Part shown: positions 10,325 through 21,207 of the stretch, one piece after another
How positions within the stretch are numbered: the stretch's first letter is position 1
Layout: the number at the start of each line of letters is the position of its first letter
Source of the DNA: Pantoea sp. A4
GTDB taxonomy: Bacteria; Pseudomonadota; Gammaproteobacteria; Enterobacterales; Enterobacteriaceae
NCBI RefSeq assembly: GCF_000295955.2
Contig: NZ_ALXE01000024.1
Location: 22,429-86,428, forward strand
DNA: 64,000 nt
Direction: 5' to 3'
The notes under the pieces: generated by a model
What the model saw: only the letters and a program-made list of their open reading frames with translations
Database searches by the model: none
What the model was told of the DNA's origin: nothing
Position numbers and translations under genes: made by a program

Positions 10325-10862
10325 AAAAGATCCAAAAGTTTATCCACTCGTCATTTTTGGCCTGGGCAACATGCGGAGAAGCGAGTACGTCGTGTACGCA
10401 TTTGTCGGCGGGCTATCCGTGCCAAAAATGTCTGCACCGATACGGCAAGTGTAAAACTGCCGGGGCAGAGGTGTTGAATGCAGGCGGTTTGCCTGCGGCA
10501 GCTGATTATAGCAGCAGGGCTAATCGCGCCGCCAGCAGTGCGAAGCGATGGATTAAGAGTTCTTTAAGATAATTCCGAGACAGAGGCTGAATTTGCCTTA
10601 ACGGGACACTGCGGTTGTCACACCGCCCGCAATTATCGACAATAGGAATTAGTTAACGGCTGTTGTGGCGTAATATTAAACAGGTCCTTTGGCCTGGCAT
10701 TGCGCGAGTTTAGCGGCAGCCGTCGTTTTTTTACATGAAGTGTGATTTTTTCGCCGCCAGGGTAAAGCGCGGCTATGCTGTGGATAGCGCCCGCCAGGGT
10801 CGCCACGGCGCAATGATTAATGCCCCTGCGGAAAAGGGGCCAGCACTAAAACAGGAGTATGC
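10325..10862. other. Intergenic region between divergent paeA and tamA; msrA absent
   Basis: 538 bases without a convincing gene. In E. coli msrA lies here, divergent from tamA; no trace of its coding sequence is visible on either strand. The region should carry both promoters. Short palindromic patches such as GTACGTCGTGTAC near 10386 are present, but I could not assign an element. Confidence 0.5.
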
Positions 10863-12602
10863 GTGCCGCGAATACATCTCTATTGCATCAGTTGCCTGTT
10901 GCTTGTTGCTTCGACCGCAGATGCGGCAAAAGTCCGCCTGGAGCTGGAAGGGTTGCAGGGGGAATTACAAAAGAATGCCAGAGCTCGCCTTTCGACAATT
11001 AGCAGCGATGAAGTAACCAACGATGGTCGCTTCCAGGCACGCGTCTCGCAAGCCATTAAAGAGGGGCTGCGGGCGTTGGGTTACTACGACACTGAAGTGG
11101 AATTCGAATCACGTCCTGCTCCTGCGCAAGGTGGCAGGCCGGTATTGATTGCCCACGTGACACCGGGAGAGCCGGTGAAAATTGCGGGCAGTACCATTGT
11201 GGTTGAAGGTGAAGCGAAAAACGACCCGGATTACCTCGCGTGGATCAAAAACGGCCGGCCAAAAATTGGCACGCAGCTGAATCACGGTGATTACGACAAA
11301 TTCAAAAGTGGTTTTTCCGATCTTGCACTACGTAACGGCTACTTTGATGGCGACTTTAAGAAGAGCCAACTCGGGGTTTCTGCTGCCCGGCATGAAGCAT
11401 TCTGGGACATAGATTACGACAGCGGTAAACGTTATCACTTTGGTGATGTTAGCTTTACCGGCTCGCAAATCCGCGAAGAGTATTTAAGAAATCTGGTGCC
11501 GTTTAAAAAAGGCGATCCCTATAACTCCCGCGATTTGGCTGAACTGAACCGCCGCCTGTCGGCGACGGGCTGGTTTAGCACCGTGGTGGTGGCACCAGAG
11601 TTTGATAAAGGGCGTGAGAGCAAAGTGCTGCCTTTAAATGCGGCAGTGGCACCGCGCACGCAGAATACCCTGGAAACCGGAGTTGGCTACTCAACCGATG
11701 TTGGGCCGCGCGTTAAAGCCACCTGGAACCGGCCATGGGTTAACGATCGCGGTCACAGCCTGACTGCCAGCACTTATGTGTCTGCGCCAGAACAGCAGCT
11801 CGACATGACCTATAAAATTCCGCTGCTGAAAAGCCCGATTGAGCAGTACTACACCTTTTCTGCCGGATTAAAACGCACCGATCTCAACGATACCAAAGCC
11901 GATACCTCAACCCTGGGCGTTTCACGCTACTGGGAAAGCAGCAGCGGCTGGCAAAGGGCGATTAACCTGAAGTGGAGCCTCGATCACTATACCCAAGGTA
12001 GCGTAACCAACACCACCATGCTGCTTTATCCGGGAGTTAGCGTGAATCGCACGCGATCTCGCGGTGGTTTAATGCCAACGTGGGGGGATTCGCAGCGTTA
12101 CTCTGTGGATGTATCAAACACCACCTGGGGATCTGACGTGGACTTCCTGATCTTGCAGGCACAAAACGTCTGGATTCGCATGCTGGGTGAGAAAAATCGC
12201 TTTGTGGTACGCGGTAATCTCGGCTGGATTGAAACCAGTGATTTCGACAAAGTCCCGCCTGACTTGCGCTTCTTTGCCGGGGGGGACCGCAGCATTCGTG
12301 GTTACAAATACAAAGATATCTCGCCGCGTGATGCCGATAACAAGCTAACCGGTGCCTCAAAGCTGGCAACCGGATCGCTGGAATATCAATACAACGTCAG
12401 CGGCAAGTGGTGGGGAGCGGTGTTTATTGATTCCGGCGAAGCCGTCAATGACATCCGCCGCAGTGATATCAAAACCGGTGCCGGTGTTGGTGTGCGCTGG
12501 GCCTCGCCGGTAGGGCCGATTAAATTTGATATCGCCCGCCCGATTGGCGATAGCGAGGAACATGGTGTGCAATTTTACGTAGGACTGGGGCCAGAACTAT
12601 GA
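10863..12602 (+). CDS. tamA: Translocation and assembly module subunit TamA
   Basis: 579-residue Omp85-family outer membrane protein. Signal peptide about residues 1-21 (ending T-A-D-A-A), three POTRA domains (about 22-265), then a 16-strand barrel. The Omp85 signatures G-D-R-S-I-R-G-Y and R-P-I-G and a C-terminal G-L-G-P-E-L are visible. Works with TamB in outer membrane protein assembly and lipid transport. It begins with GTG; its stop overlaps the tamB start (A-T-G-A), showing translational coupling. Confidence 0.95.
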   Translation: MPRIHLYCISCLLLVASTADAAKVRLELEGLQGELQKNARARLSTISSDEVTNDGRFQARVSQAIKEGLRALGYYDTEVEFESRPAPAQGGRPVLIAHVTPGEPVKIAGSTIVVEGEAKNDPDYLAWIKNGRPKIGTQLNHGDYDKFKSGFSDLALRNGYFDGDFKKSQLGVSAARHEAFWDIDYDSGKRYHFGDVSFTGSQIREEYLRNLVPFKKGDPYNSRDLAELNRRLSATGWFSTVVVAPEFDKGRESKVLPLNAAVAPRTQNTLETGVGYSTDVGPRVKATWNRPWVNDRGHSLTASTYVSAPEQQLDMTYKIPLLKSPIEQYYTFSAGLKRTDLNDTKADTSTLGVSRYWESSSGWQRAINLKWSLDHYTQGSVTNTTMLLYPGVSVNRTRSRGGLMPTWGDSQRYSVDVSNTTWGSDVDFLILQAQNVWIRMLGEKNRFVVRGNLGWIETSDFDKVPPDLRFFAGGDRSIRGYKYKDISPRDADNKLTGASKLATGSLEYQYNVSGKWWGAVFIDSGEAVNDIRRSDIKTGAGVGVRWASPVGPIKFDIARPIGDSEEHGVQFYVGLGPEL

Positions 12603-15600
12603 AGCGATGGAAAAAGGTCCTGATTGGTGTTTTGATTTTTTTCGTGCTGCTGTTTGGCGGCGTCGCTTTTCTGGTAGGGACAACGCCGGGACTGCATCTG
12701 TTGTTCAAGGGTGCAAACCGCTGGGTGCCGGGCCTCTCCATCAAGCAGGTGGACGGAGGCTGGCGTAATCTTACCGTCAGCGACCTGCGTTACGACATGC
12801 CCGGGGTTAGCGTGAGTGCCGGGCGCTTCCATCTCGCGGTGAATCTCAACTGTCTGCTCCACTCCTCGCTGTGTGTGGATGACATCGATCTGAGTGATGT
12901 CAGCGTAGTGGTGGACAGCAGTAAAATGGCACCCGCGAAAGCCGATACGCCACAGGAAGAGAGCAGCCTTGGCGAACTGAGCACCCCTTATCCGCTGACG
13001 CTAAGCCATCTCGGCCTGCACAACATCAACCTGAAAATTGATGATACCGCCATTTCGCTGCAGGAATTTACCACCGGTATGCACTGGCAAAAGCGTGCAC
13101 TGACACTGAGCCCAACTCGCATCGAGAGCCTGCTGGTAGCCCTGCCCAAAGCCGCCAAAGTGGTGGATGAGCAGGTGGTGCAACCCAAAGTGCAACAGCC
13201 ACAGCCAGAAGAGAAACCGTTAGGTGAAACGGTAGCGGCGCTGTTTGAAAAGCCGTTGTTACCTGAGCTGCCGGATTTCACGCTGCCACTGGATATCGAG
13301 ATTCAGCAGATTGTGGGTGAACAGCTGCGTCTGACGGGTGATACCGATATCACCGTGAAGCGGCTTGAGCTGAAAGCCACCACGCAAGATCGCCAACTTA
13401 AACTGCAAACGCTGGATGTTGATTCTAACTTCGGTCAGCTACAGGGCAGCGGTGAAGCGACATTAGCCGACAACTGGCCAGTGGCGTTTAAGCTAAATGG
13501 CAGCGCTGATATCGATCCGTTAAAAGGCGAGAAAGTGGCTCTCGACCTGAGCGGTGCGATGCGCGATACCCTGAAACTTTCACTCAACCTCTCTGGCCCC
13601 GTTCCGGCACAGCTGGATGCCTCAACCCAGTTGGCGGTTGCAGGTTTGCCACTCTCTCTGACATTAACCAGCCCGCAGTTGCGTTGGCCTCTGAGCGGCC
13701 CGGTGCAGTATCAGGCAGATAACCTTGATTACCGCTTTAGCGGTAAGGCTACCGATTACAGCATGGCGCTACGCACTGCGGTAAAAGGCGAAGGGATGCC
13801 ACCGGCGACGATTTCAATGGATGGCAAAGGCAACACCCAGCAGTTCTCGCTGGATAAACTGCGACTGGCGGTACTGCAAGGCAACGTCGATTTGCAGGCG
13901 CTGGTGGACTGGAGCAAAGCCATCAGCTGGCACAGCGATCTGACGTTAAGCGGGATCAACACGGCGAAGCAGTACCCGGACTGGCCAGCCAAACTGGATG
14001 GCACCATCAGTACTCGCGGCAGCCTTTATGGTGGCAGTTGGCAGCTCAACGTGCCGAAAATCGAACTGAAAGGCAATGTGAAGCAGAATGCCGTTAACGT
14101 GCAGGGTCAACTGCGCGGTAACAGCTACAACCAGTGGACGGTGCCGGGCATCAATGTGGCACTGGGACGCAATACGCTGCAAATGAAAGGGGAGTTGGGC
14201 AAGACGCTGAACCTTGATACCGTCGTCGATGCGCCGAGCCTGAACAATGCACTGCCTGGCCTGGCTGGGGTAGTGAAAGGCACGATTAAAGCGCGTGGAA
14301 CCTTGCAGGCCCCCCAACTGTTAGCGGATCTCAACGCCACCGGATTACGCTGGCAGCAGTTGAGCATTCAGCGCGTCGCGTTGGAGGGGGATGTCAGCTC
14401 CAGCGAACAAATCGGCGGTAAGCTACAGCTACGTGTCGACCGGCTACAGCAGGACGCGCTTAAGATTCAGTCACTGTTGCTGAAAGCCAACGGTGATGAA
14501 AAGCAGCACCAGTTAACGCTGGCAGTGCAGGGCGAACCTGTTTCTGGCCAGTTGGCGATCAACGGAAGTTTTGACCGCGCAACGCAGCACTGGAAAGGCA
14601 CGCTGAATAACACGCGTTTTGAAACACCGGTTGGTGAATGGCGACTGTTGCCGTCCATGAGCATTGATTACCTCAACAGCAAGCAAACCGCCACGATTGG
14701 CCCACACTGCTGGCAGAACCCGAATGCCCGGTTGTGTGTGCCCGAACCGGTGGAAGCGGGCCCAAGCGGCCATGCGCATCTGGTGCTGAACCGCTTTGAT
14801 CTGGCGATGATCAAACCGTTCCTGCCAAAAGAGACGCAGCTGAATGGCAGCTTTAGCGGTGATGCCCGCATGAGCTGGGACAGCAAAGGCGGTTTGCCGA
14901 CAGGCAATATCACGCTGAAAGGCAATGGTGTGAAAGTGGCCCAGGATGTACAGGGCAATACGTTACCCATCGCTTTCGATACCCTTAACCTGACGGCGGC
15001 CCTGCGTGATGGCAAAGCTCAGCTCGACTGGCTCATCAAACTGGTGAATAACGGGCAGCTAAGCGGCAACGTGCAGATTACCGACCCGGAAAAACGCCGT
15101 CTGTTGGCTGGCAACGTCAACATCAGCAACCTTTCCCTGGCGATGCTCAACCCGGCGCTGGTTGACGGTGAGAAAATCAAGGGGATGCTCAACAGTAATC
15201 TGCGTCTGGGCGGCAGCGTGTTGCAACCGCAGATCTACGGTCAGTTAGGGCTGAAAGATCTGGATGTTGATGCCAGCTTCATGCCGGTTGATCTGACGGC
15301 TGCCAACCTGAATATGGTGTTCAACGGCAGTAGCTCAACGCTCAATGGCCTGGTGCAGACCAAACAGGGCAATATCAACCTGAACGGCGATGCGGACTGG
15401 AGCAAAATCGATAACTGGCGTGCGAAGATTGCGGCGCAGGGCAACCGGGTTCGTGTCACGGTGCCACCGATGGTACGTATGGATGTGTCTCCAGATATCG
15501 TGTTTGAAGCCACGCCTGCTGCGTTTACGCTGGATGGGAAGGTGGACATCCCATGGGCGCGTATCACGGTGCAGGATGTGCCGCAGAGCGCGGTTGGCGT

Positions 15601-16369
15601 CTCTTCAGATGAAGTGATGCTGGATGAAAATCTACAACCAATACAGCCGAAAAGCACCGCGATCCCTATCAACAGCAATCTGGTGATTCACGTGGGTGAT
15701 GATGTGCGCCTGTCAGCCTTTGGCCTGAAAGCGAAGCTCAATGGCGATCTGAAGCTGGTGCAGGACAAAACCGGACTGGGTATCAATGGGCAGATCAATA
15801 TCCCTTCTGGCCGTTTCCACGCGTATGGGCAGGATCTGATTGTGCGTAAAGGTGAGTTGCAGTTCTCTGGACCGCCTGCGCAACCGTATCTCAATCTGGA
15901 GGCGATTCGTAATCCGGAATCAACGGAAGATGACGTCACCGCCGGGATCCGCGTCACGGGCCTGGCGGATGAGCCGAAGGTTGAGGTCTTCTCCGATCCT
16001 ACCATGTCGCAGCAGGAAGCCCTTTCCTATCTCTTGCGCGGTCAGGGTTTGAGCAGTGAAGGAGACAGTAACGCATTAACTTCTGCTTTGGTAGGCCTGG
16101 GGGTTGCACAAAGTGGGCAGGTTGTGGGTAAAATCGGCGAGACCTTCGGCGTAAGTAATCTTGCTCTGGATACTGCGGGTGTTGGTGACAGCCAACAGGT
16201 GCAGGTCAGCGGTTACGTGCTGCCGGGTCTACAAGTAAAATATGGTGTTGGCATCTTTGATTCACTGGCGACCTTAACCTTACGTTATCGCCTGATGCCT
16301 AAACTCTATCTTGAGGCCGTATCCGGCGTGGATCAGGCTCTCGATTTGCTCTATCAGTTTGAGTTTTAG
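12599..16369 (+). CDS. tamB: Translocation and assembly module subunit TamB
   Basis: 1256 residues (E. coli 1259). One N-terminal transmembrane anchor (about residues 8-28), a long periplasmic beta-rich repeat region of the AsmA/bridge-type lipid-transfer kind, and the C-terminal DUF490 domain from about residue 920 that docks to TamA. C-terminus ends L-L-Y-Q-F-E-F. Spans the periplasm; now viewed as a phospholipid carrier partly redundant with YhdP and YdbH. Starts four bases inside tamA and is followed three bases later by ytfP. Confidence 0.95.
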   Translation: MKRWKKVLIGVLIFFVLLFGGVAFLVGTTPGLHLLFKGANRWVPGLSIKQVDGGWRNLTVSDLRYDMPGVSVSAGRFHLAVNLNCLLHSSLCVDDIDLSDVSVVVDSSKMAPAKADTPQEESSLGELSTPYPLTLSHLGLHNINLKIDDTAISLQEFTTGMHWQKRALTLSPTRIESLLVALPKAAKVVDEQVVQPKVQQPQPEEKPLGETVAALFEKPLLPELPDFTLPLDIEIQQIVGEQLRLTGDTDITVKRLELKATTQDRQLKLQTLDVDSNFGQLQGSGEATLADNWPVAFKLNGSADIDPLKGEKVALDLSGAMRDTLKLSLNLSGPVPAQLDASTQLAVAGLPLSLTLTSPQLRWPLSGPVQYQADNLDYRFSGKATDYSMALRTAVKGEGMPPATISMDGKGNTQQFSLDKLRLAVLQGNVDLQALVDWSKAISWHSDLTLSGINTAKQYPDWPAKLDGTISTRGSLYGGSWQLNVPKIELKGNVKQNAVNVQGQLRGNSYNQWTVPGINVALGRNTLQMKGELGKTLNLDTVVDAPSLNNALPGLAGVVKGTIKARGTLQAPQLLADLNATGLRWQQLSIQRVALEGDVSSSEQIGGKLQLRVDRLQQDALKIQSLLLKANGDEKQHQLTLAVQGEPVSGQLAINGSFDRATQHWKGTLNNTRFETPVGEWRLLPSMSIDYLNSKQTATIGPHCWQNPNARLCVPEPVEAGPSGHAHLVLNRFDLAMIKPFLPKETQLNGSFSGDARMSWDSKGGLPTGNITLKGNGVKVAQDVQGNTLPIAFDTLNLTAALRDGKAQLDWLIKLVNNGQLSGNVQITDPEKRRLLAGNVNISNLSLAMLNPALVDGEKIKGMLNSNLRLGGSVLQPQIYGQLGLKDLDVDASFMPVDLTAANLNMVFNGSSSTLNGLVQTKQGNINLNGDADWSKIDNWRAKIAAQGNRVRVTVPPMVRMDVSPDIVFEATPAAFTLDGKVDIPWARITVQDVPQSAVGVSSDEVMLDENLQPIQPKSTAIPINSNLVIHVGDDVRLSAFGLKAKLNGDLKLVQDKTGLGINGQINIPSGRFHAYGQDLIVRKGELQFSGPPAQPYLNLEAIRNPESTEDDVTAGIRVTGLADEPKVEVFSDPTMSQQEALSYLLRGQGLSSEGDSNALTSALVGLGVAQSGQVVGKIGETFGVSNLALDTAGVGDSQQVQVSGYVLPGLQVKYGVGIFDSLATLTLRYRLMPKLYLEAVSGVDQALDLLYQFEF

Positions 16370-16371
16370 TA

Positions 16372-16719
16372 ATGCGAATAATTGTCTATGGCAGTTTACG
16401 GCGCAAACAGGGAAATAGTCACTGGATGACCAATGCGCAATGGCTGGGTGATCATCAGATTGAGGGCTTCGAGCTCTACAATCTGGGGCTTTACCCAGGC
16501 GTTGTGCCAGGGGCGGGGACGGTATACTGCGAAGTCTATCGGGTTGACGCCTCGACCATGGGAGAACTGGACGCGTTGCGTACCAAAGGTGGCGAATATA
16601 AACGTCATCTGGTGCAAACACCTTATGGCAGTGCCTGGCTTTATATCTATCAGCGTTCGGTAGCCGGACTGCAACAGATAGCGAGCGGTGACTGGCTAAA
16701 GCGTGATGAAGACGTTTAA
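16372..16719 (+). CDS. ytfP: Gamma-glutamylcyclotransferase-like protein YtfP
   Basis: 115 residues with the N-terminal I-V-Y-G-S-L-R-R-K-Q-G-N-S-H motif of the GGACT/AIG2-like fold. The catalytic Glu expected in active cyclotransferases corresponds to the E-L-D-A-L-R segment. Cellular substrate unknown. Third gene of the tamA-tamB-ytfP operon, starting three bases after tamB, as in E. coli. Confidence 0.9.
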   Translation: MRIIVYGSLRRKQGNSHWMTNAQWLGDHQIEGFELYNLGLYPGVVPGAGTVYCEVYRVDASTMGELDALRTKGGEYKRHLVQTPYGSAWLYIYQRSVAGLQQIASGDWLKRDEDV

Positions 16720-16729
16720 GAGATAAAAA

Positions 16730-16759
16730 AAACGCCGTCCAACTGGACGGCGTTTTCTT
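16730..16759. terminator. Bidirectional terminator between ytfP and ppa
   Basis: Stem ACGCCGTCC / GGACGGCGT with an AACT loop, A run on the left and T run on the right, so it can end ytfP (plus) and ppa (minus). Confidence 0.9.
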
Positions 16760-16773
16760 TTACAGCACAGACA

Positions 16774-17304
16774 TTACTTCTTCTGTGCGCGCTCGTAAGA
16801 GGCGATGATTTCAGCTTTGGCCGCTTCTGCGTTATCCCAGCCGTCAACCTTAACCCACTTGCCTTTTTCCAGATCTTTGTAGTGCTCGAAGAAGTGAGTG
16901 ATCTGTGCTTTCAGCAGCTCTGGCAGGTCCTGCACATCTTTGATGTGGTCGTACTCTTTGCTCAGTTTGGTGTGCGGTACAGCAATCACTTTCGCATCTT
17001 CACCTGATTCGTCGGTCATCTTCAGCACGCCAACTGGACGGCAGCGGATCACAGAACCTGGAACCAGTGGGTACTGGGTAGGAACCAGCACGTCAACCGG
17101 GTCCCCATCCAGAGACAGGGTGTTGTTGATGTAGCCGTAGTTAGCCGGGTAGAACATCGCGGTAGACATAAAACGGTCTACAAACAGTGCACCAGACTCT
17201 TTGTCTACTTCATATTTGATCGGATCAGCATTGGCTGGGATCTCGATGATTACGTAGATATCTTCTGGCAGTTCTTTACCCGCAGGCACCTGGTTCAGAC
17301 TCAT
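16774..17304 (-). CDS. ppa: Inorganic pyrophosphatase
   Basis: 176 residues, same length as E. coli Ppa. The family I signature D-G-D-P-V-D-V-L-V is present, with further Mg-binding residues in the S-G-E-D-A-K segment and Y-D-H-I-K-D. Hydrolyses pyrophosphate, driving biosynthesis; cytoplasmic hexamer. Start at 17304 (M-S-L-N) follows GAAGGAATT; an upstream in-frame ATG at 17319 adds five residues. A TATAAT lies at 17343-17348 on this strand. Confidence 0.97.
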   Translation of the reverse strand: MSLNQVPAGKELPEDIYVIIEIPANADPIKYEVDKESGALFVDRFMSTAMFYPANYGYINNTLSLDGDPVDVLVPTQYPLVPGSVIRCRPVGVLKMTDESGEDAKVIAVPHTKLSKEYDHIKDVQDLPELLKAQITHFFEHYKDLEKGKWVKVDGWDNAEAAKAEIIASYERAQKK

Positions 17305-17342
17305 TGTCAATTCCTTCACTAGTCATGTGTTAAGTGACCGCT

Positions 17343-17348
17343 ATTATA
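17343..17348 (-). promoter_or_regulatory. Probable -10 element of the ppa promoter
   Basis: Perfect TATAAT on the minus strand, 38 bases before the ppa start codon. No good -35 hexamer is visible at 16-18 bases, so the promoter call rests on the -10 alone. Confidence 0.45.
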
Positions 17349-17404
17349 GCCAACTGACTCTGAAAGTATGCCCCTCTTTTTGACCTTTCAGATTGCTCCA
17401 GAGG

Positions 17405-17854
17405 CTATTTTCCGGCGAACATCAGCGAGACAATCCCGGCCGCAATCAGTGGTCCGACCGGTACGCCACGAAAGAACGCTACGCCAATCACTGTGCCCAC
17501 CAGCAGACCACCAATAATTGAAGGTTGAGCACTCATAAAACTCACACCCCGCGCGCCCAGCCACGCCACCAACACACCGACAATAATCGCCGCGCCGGAT
17601 TTCCAGTCCATAAAAGATTTAATCAGTGAGGAGGCGGGAAGAGAACCGCTTGCCAGAGGGGCCATAACCGCCACAGTCAGGATAATAATACCCACCTGAA
17701 TACCCTGTTTTTCCACCACCGGGAAAAACGTGGCCAGCGGCGTCAACTTAATGGCGAGCAAAATCAGAATCGAGATGGTCACCGCGTTGTTGTGAACAAA
17801 GTAACTCAGTACCGCAAGGCAAATTAGAATGATTGTCGAGGCATAAGCAGCCAT
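17405..17854 (-). CDS. DUF441 family inner membrane protein (YeaL-like)
   Basis: 149 residues, almost entirely hydrophobic, with about four to five transmembrane segments and the conserved block [14 protein letters not shown] of the DUF441/UPF0756 family (E. coli YeaL). Function unknown. Start follows CTGGAGAAATC. It lies between ppa and fbp, which is not the E. coli position of yeaL. Confidence 0.85.
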   Translation of the reverse strand: MAAYASTIILICLAVLSYFVHNNAVTISILILLAIKLTPLATFFPVVEKQGIQVGIIILTVAVMAPLASGSLPASSLIKSFMDWKSGAAIIVGVLVAWLGARGVSFMSAQPSIIGGLLVGTVIGVAFFRGVPVGPLIAAGIVSLMFAGK

Positions 17855-17946
17855 GATTTCTCCAGAGGATAAAGTGTAAGCGCTTTCTTTATCGACGATT
17901 CAAGGCGCAGACGCAACCGGAGATTGGTGATTGGAAGAGGGAAAAG

Positions 17947-17977
17947 AAAAACGCCCTGCCAGTCTCCCGGCAGGGCG
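17947..17977 (-). terminator. fbp terminator
   Basis: On the minus strand CGCCCTGCC and GGCAGGGCG pair around a GGGAGACT loop and are followed by TTTTTCTTTTC. It sits 25 bases after the fbp stop. Confidence 0.88.
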
Positions 17978-18001
17978 CTTAATGTTCTGAATCAGGCCGG
18001 A

Positions 18002-19003
18002 TTAATGCTGGTCCGGGAACTCACGCAGGAAACGTTCTACGTCATCAACCATGGCATCGTTACCACAGAAGAACGGGCAACGCTGGTGCAGGGTTTCTGG
18101 CTGGATATCCAGAATACGGGTGGCACCATCACTGGCTTTACCGCCGGCCTGTTCCGCCAGGAAGGCCATTGGGTTGCACTCATACAGCAGACGCAGTTTG
18201 CCTTTCGGGTGGCTGGCGGTGCTTGGATAGAGGTAGATCCCGCCTTTCAGCAGGTTACGGTGGAAATCTGCCACCAGTGAGCCGATATAACGTGAGGTAT
18301 ATGGGCGATGGGTCGGAATATCTTCTTCCTGGCAGAACTTCAGGTATTTCTTCACGCCCTGTGGGAAGCGAATGTAGTTACCTTCGTTGATGGAGTAGGT
18401 GTAGCCTTTCTCCGGGAAGGTCATACGTTCGTGGCTCAGGCAGAACACGCCCAGAGACGGATCGTAGGTAAACGCATGCACGCCAACACCGGTGGTGTAG
18501 ACCATCATGGTGGAAGAACCATAAACCACATAACCTGCGGCAACCTGCTTGTGGCCTGGCTGCATAAAGTCGGCTTCTGTTACCGGCGTACCTGGCTCAG
18601 AAACACGGTGATAGATGGAGAAAATGGTGCCCACAGAGACGTTAACATCAATGTTGGAGGAACCGTCCAGCGGGTCCATCAGCACGACGTATTTACCGTC
18701 TTCTACACCTTCGAAGATCACAAATTCATCTTCTTCCTCTGAAGCGATGCCGGCGACGATCCCACGAGCTTTCAGTGCCGCTTTCAGCTTCTCGTTCGCA
18801 AACAGATCCAGTTTCATCTGCTGCTCGCCCTGCACGTTCTCCACGCCACTCGCGCCGAGAATATCCACTAAGCCCGCTTTATTGATGTCACGGTGAATGA
18901 TTTTGGCACCCAGCTTAATGGCTGAGATAAGCGCCGTCAGTTCACCTGTGGCATGCGGAAAGTCGTGCTGTTTCTCGACGATGAATTCGCCCAATGTTTT
19001 CAT
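18002..19003 (-). CDS. fbp: Fructose-1,6-bisphosphatase class 1
   Basis: 333 residues, starting [11 protein letters not shown] as in E. coli. Metal and substrate motifs: E-E-E-D-E and [10 protein letters not shown]. Converts fructose 1,6-bisphosphate to fructose 6-phosphate in gluconeogenesis. The frame is open to 19096, but the conserved start is at 19003. Divergent from mpl. Confidence 0.97.
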   Translation of the reverse strand: MKTLGEFIVEKQHDFPHATGELTALISAIKLGAKIIHRDINKAGLVDILGASGVENVQGEQQMKLDLFANEKLKAALKARGIVAGIASEEEDEFVIFEGVEDGKYVVLMDPLDGSSNIDVNVSVGTIFSIYHRVSEPGTPVTEADFMQPGHKQVAAGYVVYGSSTMMVYTTGVGVHAFTYDPSLGVFCLSHERMTFPEKGYTYSINEGNYIRFPQGVKKYLKFCQEEDIPTHRPYTSRYIGSLVADFHRNLLKGGIYLYPSTASHPKGKLRLLYECNPMAFLAEQAGGKASDGATRILDIQPETLHQRCPFFCGNDAMVDDVERFLREFPDQH

Positions 19004-19169
19004 AACACATTCCCTGAATCTTCGATGGAGCGGCAGCATGGAAAAAACTGCCAGCGTATGCGTACGCAGTTTAGCCGATTGAACAGCAAAAACCATAGTC
19101 CTAATCCGTTTCTTCCCGTCGCGCAGAGCGGTAAACTGTGCGCCGGACTTTTGAGTAATGGATCAGGTT

Positions 19170-20525
19170 ATGCGTATTCACATCCTAGGAATTTGCGGCA
19201 CTTTTATGGGCGGGCTGGCTCTGCTGGCACGCTCGCTCGGACATGAAGTCTCCGGTGCGGACAGTAATGTCTATCCACCCATGAGCACGCAGCTGTTAGA
19301 GCAAGGTATTGATATTCATGAAGGTTATGATGTTGATCAGCTTGATCCTGCACCTGATTTAGTGATCATCGGCAACGCCATGAGCCGTGGCAATCCCTGC
19401 GTGGAAGCGGTACTGGAACGTAATATTCCTTACCTTTCCGGCCCGCAGTGGCTGCATGACTATGTGCTGCGCGAGCGCTGGGTACTGGCGGTGGCAGGAA
19501 CCCATGGAAAAACAACCACTTCAGGTATGCTGGCGTGGATTCTGCAAGAGTGTGGGCTGGAGCCAGGCTTTATCATTGGCGGCGTGCCGGGCAACTTCGA
19601 TGTTTCCGCGAAATTAGGAAAAAGCCCGTTCTTTGTGATCGAAGCCGATGAGTATGACTGTGCCTTCTTCGACAAGCGCTCGAAATTCGTGCATTACTGC
19701 CCACGCACGCTGATCCTCAATAACCTTGAGTTCGATCATGCGGACATCTTCGACGATCTGAAAGCGATCCAGAAGCAGTTTAATCATCTGGTGCGTATCG
19801 TGCCGGGGCAGGGCAAAATCCTGTCACCTGAAAACGATCAAAATCTGAAGCAGGTGCTGGCGCAGGGTTGCTGGAGCGAGCAGGAGACGCTGGGCGAAAA
19901 CGGTGACTGGCAGGCGAAAAAACTGACCCCCGATGCATCACGCTGGAGCGTTCAGTTGGCTGGCGAGCAGGTGGGTGAGGTCAACTGGTCGCTGGTGGGC
20001 GAGCACAACATGCACAATGGCCTGATGGCGATTGCTGCTGCGCGTCACGTTGGCGTGCGTCCGCAGGATGCCGCCGCGGCGCTGGACGGCTTCATCAATG
20101 CCCGCCGTCGTCTGGAGCTGCGTGGTGAAGTCAACGGCGTCAAAGTGTATGACGACTTTGCGCATCACCCTACGGCGATCCTCGCGACGCTTTCCGCGTT
20201 ACGCAGCAAAGTGGGCGGCACCGCGCGCATTCTGGCGGTACTGGAGCCACGCTCGAACACCATGAAAATGGGCGTCAGCAAAAACGATTTAGCCCCTTCT
20301 TTGGCGCGCGCTGATGAAGTCTTCCTGTTCCAGCCACATCACATTCCGTGGCAGGTAGCAGAAGTGGCTGAAGCCTGTATTCAGCCGGCGCACTGGAGCG
20401 CGGATATCGACACGTTGGTGGCGATGGTGGCGAAAGCCGCTCAACCGGGCGATACCATTTTGGTGATGAGCAACGGTGGCTTTGGCGGTATTCATCAGAA
20501 ACTGCTGGATAAGCTGCAAGGATAA
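19170..20525 (+). CDS. mpl: UDP-N-acetylmuramate:L-alanyl-gamma-D-glutamyl-meso-diaminopimelate ligase
   Basis: 451-residue Mur ligase family enzyme. N-terminal Rossmann segment I-H-I-L-G-I-C-G-T-F-M-G-G, ATP-binding P-loop G-T-H-G-K-T-T-T, and the late Y-D-D-F-A-H-H-P-T motif are all present. Recycles cell wall tripeptide directly onto UDP-MurNAc. The family start M-R-I-H is at 19170; an ATG four codons upstream (19158) is possible but has no better ribosome site. Terminator follows. Confidence 0.96.
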   Translation: MRIHILGICGTFMGGLALLARSLGHEVSGADSNVYPPMSTQLLEQGIDIHEGYDVDQLDPAPDLVIIGNAMSRGNPCVEAVLERNIPYLSGPQWLHDYVLRERWVLAVAGTHGKTTTSGMLAWILQECGLEPGFIIGGVPGNFDVSAKLGKSPFFVIEADEYDCAFFDKRSKFVHYCPRTLILNNLEFDHADIFDDLKAIQKQFNHLVRIVPGQGKILSPENDQNLKQVLAQGCWSEQETLGENGDWQAKKLTPDASRWSVQLAGEQVGEVNWSLVGEHNMHNGLMAIAAARHVGVRPQDAAAALDGFINARRRLELRGEVNGVKVYDDFAHHPTAILATLSALRSKVGGTARILAVLEPRSNTMKMGVSKNDLAPSLARADEVFLFQPHHIPWQVAEVAEACIQPAHWSADIDTLVAMVAKAAQPGDTILVMSNGGFGGIHQKLLDKLQG

Positions 20526-20572
20526 TCCGCGCAAGGTGCTGCGGGTTTGAAAAGTAAAAAGTAACAGAGATG

Positions 20573-20607
20573 TGCGCAGCGTGTTGTCAACGCTGCGCAT
20601 TTTTTTG
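20573..20607 (+). terminator. mpl terminator
   Basis: Stem TGCGCAGCG / CGCTGCGCA around a nine-base loop, followed by a T7-8 run. Confidence 0.9.
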
Positions 20608-20641
20608 TCCGCAGCACCGTGCCGGTGTGCTCAAAGGGGCA

Positions 20642-21145
20642 TTATAAGTCCCGAATCATCCAGACTTCACAGTCATTGTGTCCGGTACACCCCATCGGAC
20701 CGTCCAGCAGAGTAAAGCCCAACGCGTGATAGAGTTTTACCGCACTCAATAGTGTGCCCGTTGTTTCCAGATAACAGCGCCGAAATCCCAGCGACCGCGC
20801 ATGTTCCAGCGCTCGCAGCGCCATCTCACGCCCTAATCCGGTTCCACGTGCCTGCGGCAGGAAATACATTTTTTGCAGTTCGCAAATATCGTCCGCGGCG
20901 CAAGAGAGTGGTGCAACGCCGCCGCCGCCAACCACCTGACCCTGGTGTTCAATCACCCAGTAGGCGCTACGATCGGCGCTGTATAGCTCAAACAGGCGGT
21001 CCAGATTGGGATCGGAGACGGTAAATCCCTTATCGGCGGTCAGCCCAAATTCGGCAGAGACTTCGCGAATCACCCGCGCTAAATGGGGATTATCCGCAGG
21101 CGTGATGGGCCGCACCTGAAATTCCAGTTGTGTGGCGGTTGTCAT
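20642..21145 (-). CDS. yjgM: GNAT family N-acetyltransferase YjgM
   Basis: 167 residues, same length as E. coli YjgM and clearly similar. The acetyl-CoA loop is Q-A-R-G-T-G-L-G (R-G-x-G-x-A/G type), preceded by L-Q-K-M-Y-F-L. The substrate is not certain from sequence. ATG at 21145 was chosen (GAGGT five bases upstream); a GTG two codons earlier is also in frame. It lies downstream of valS as in E. coli, but yjgN is absent between them. Confidence 0.85.
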   Translation of the reverse strand: MTTATQLEFQVRPITPADNPHLARVIREVSAEFGLTADKGFTVSDPNLDRLFELYSADRSAYWVIEHQGQVVGGGGVAPLSCAADDICELQKMYFLPQARGTGLGREMALRALEHARSLGFRRCYLETTGTLLSAVKLYHALGFTLLDGPMGCTGHNDCEVWMIRDL

Positions 21146-21157
21146 TTTCACCTCAAT

Positions 21158-21181
21158 AAAAAGCCGGGCATCGGCCCGGCT
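21158..21181 (-). terminator. valS terminator
   Basis: Stem AGCCGGGC / GCCCGGCT with an ATCG loop and T5 on the minus strand. It sits in the 5' leader of yjgM, so yjgM needs its own promoter or readthrough. Confidence 0.82.
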
Positions 21182-21207
21182 TAGAATAAGCAGTAAACCT
21201 TTAGCGC

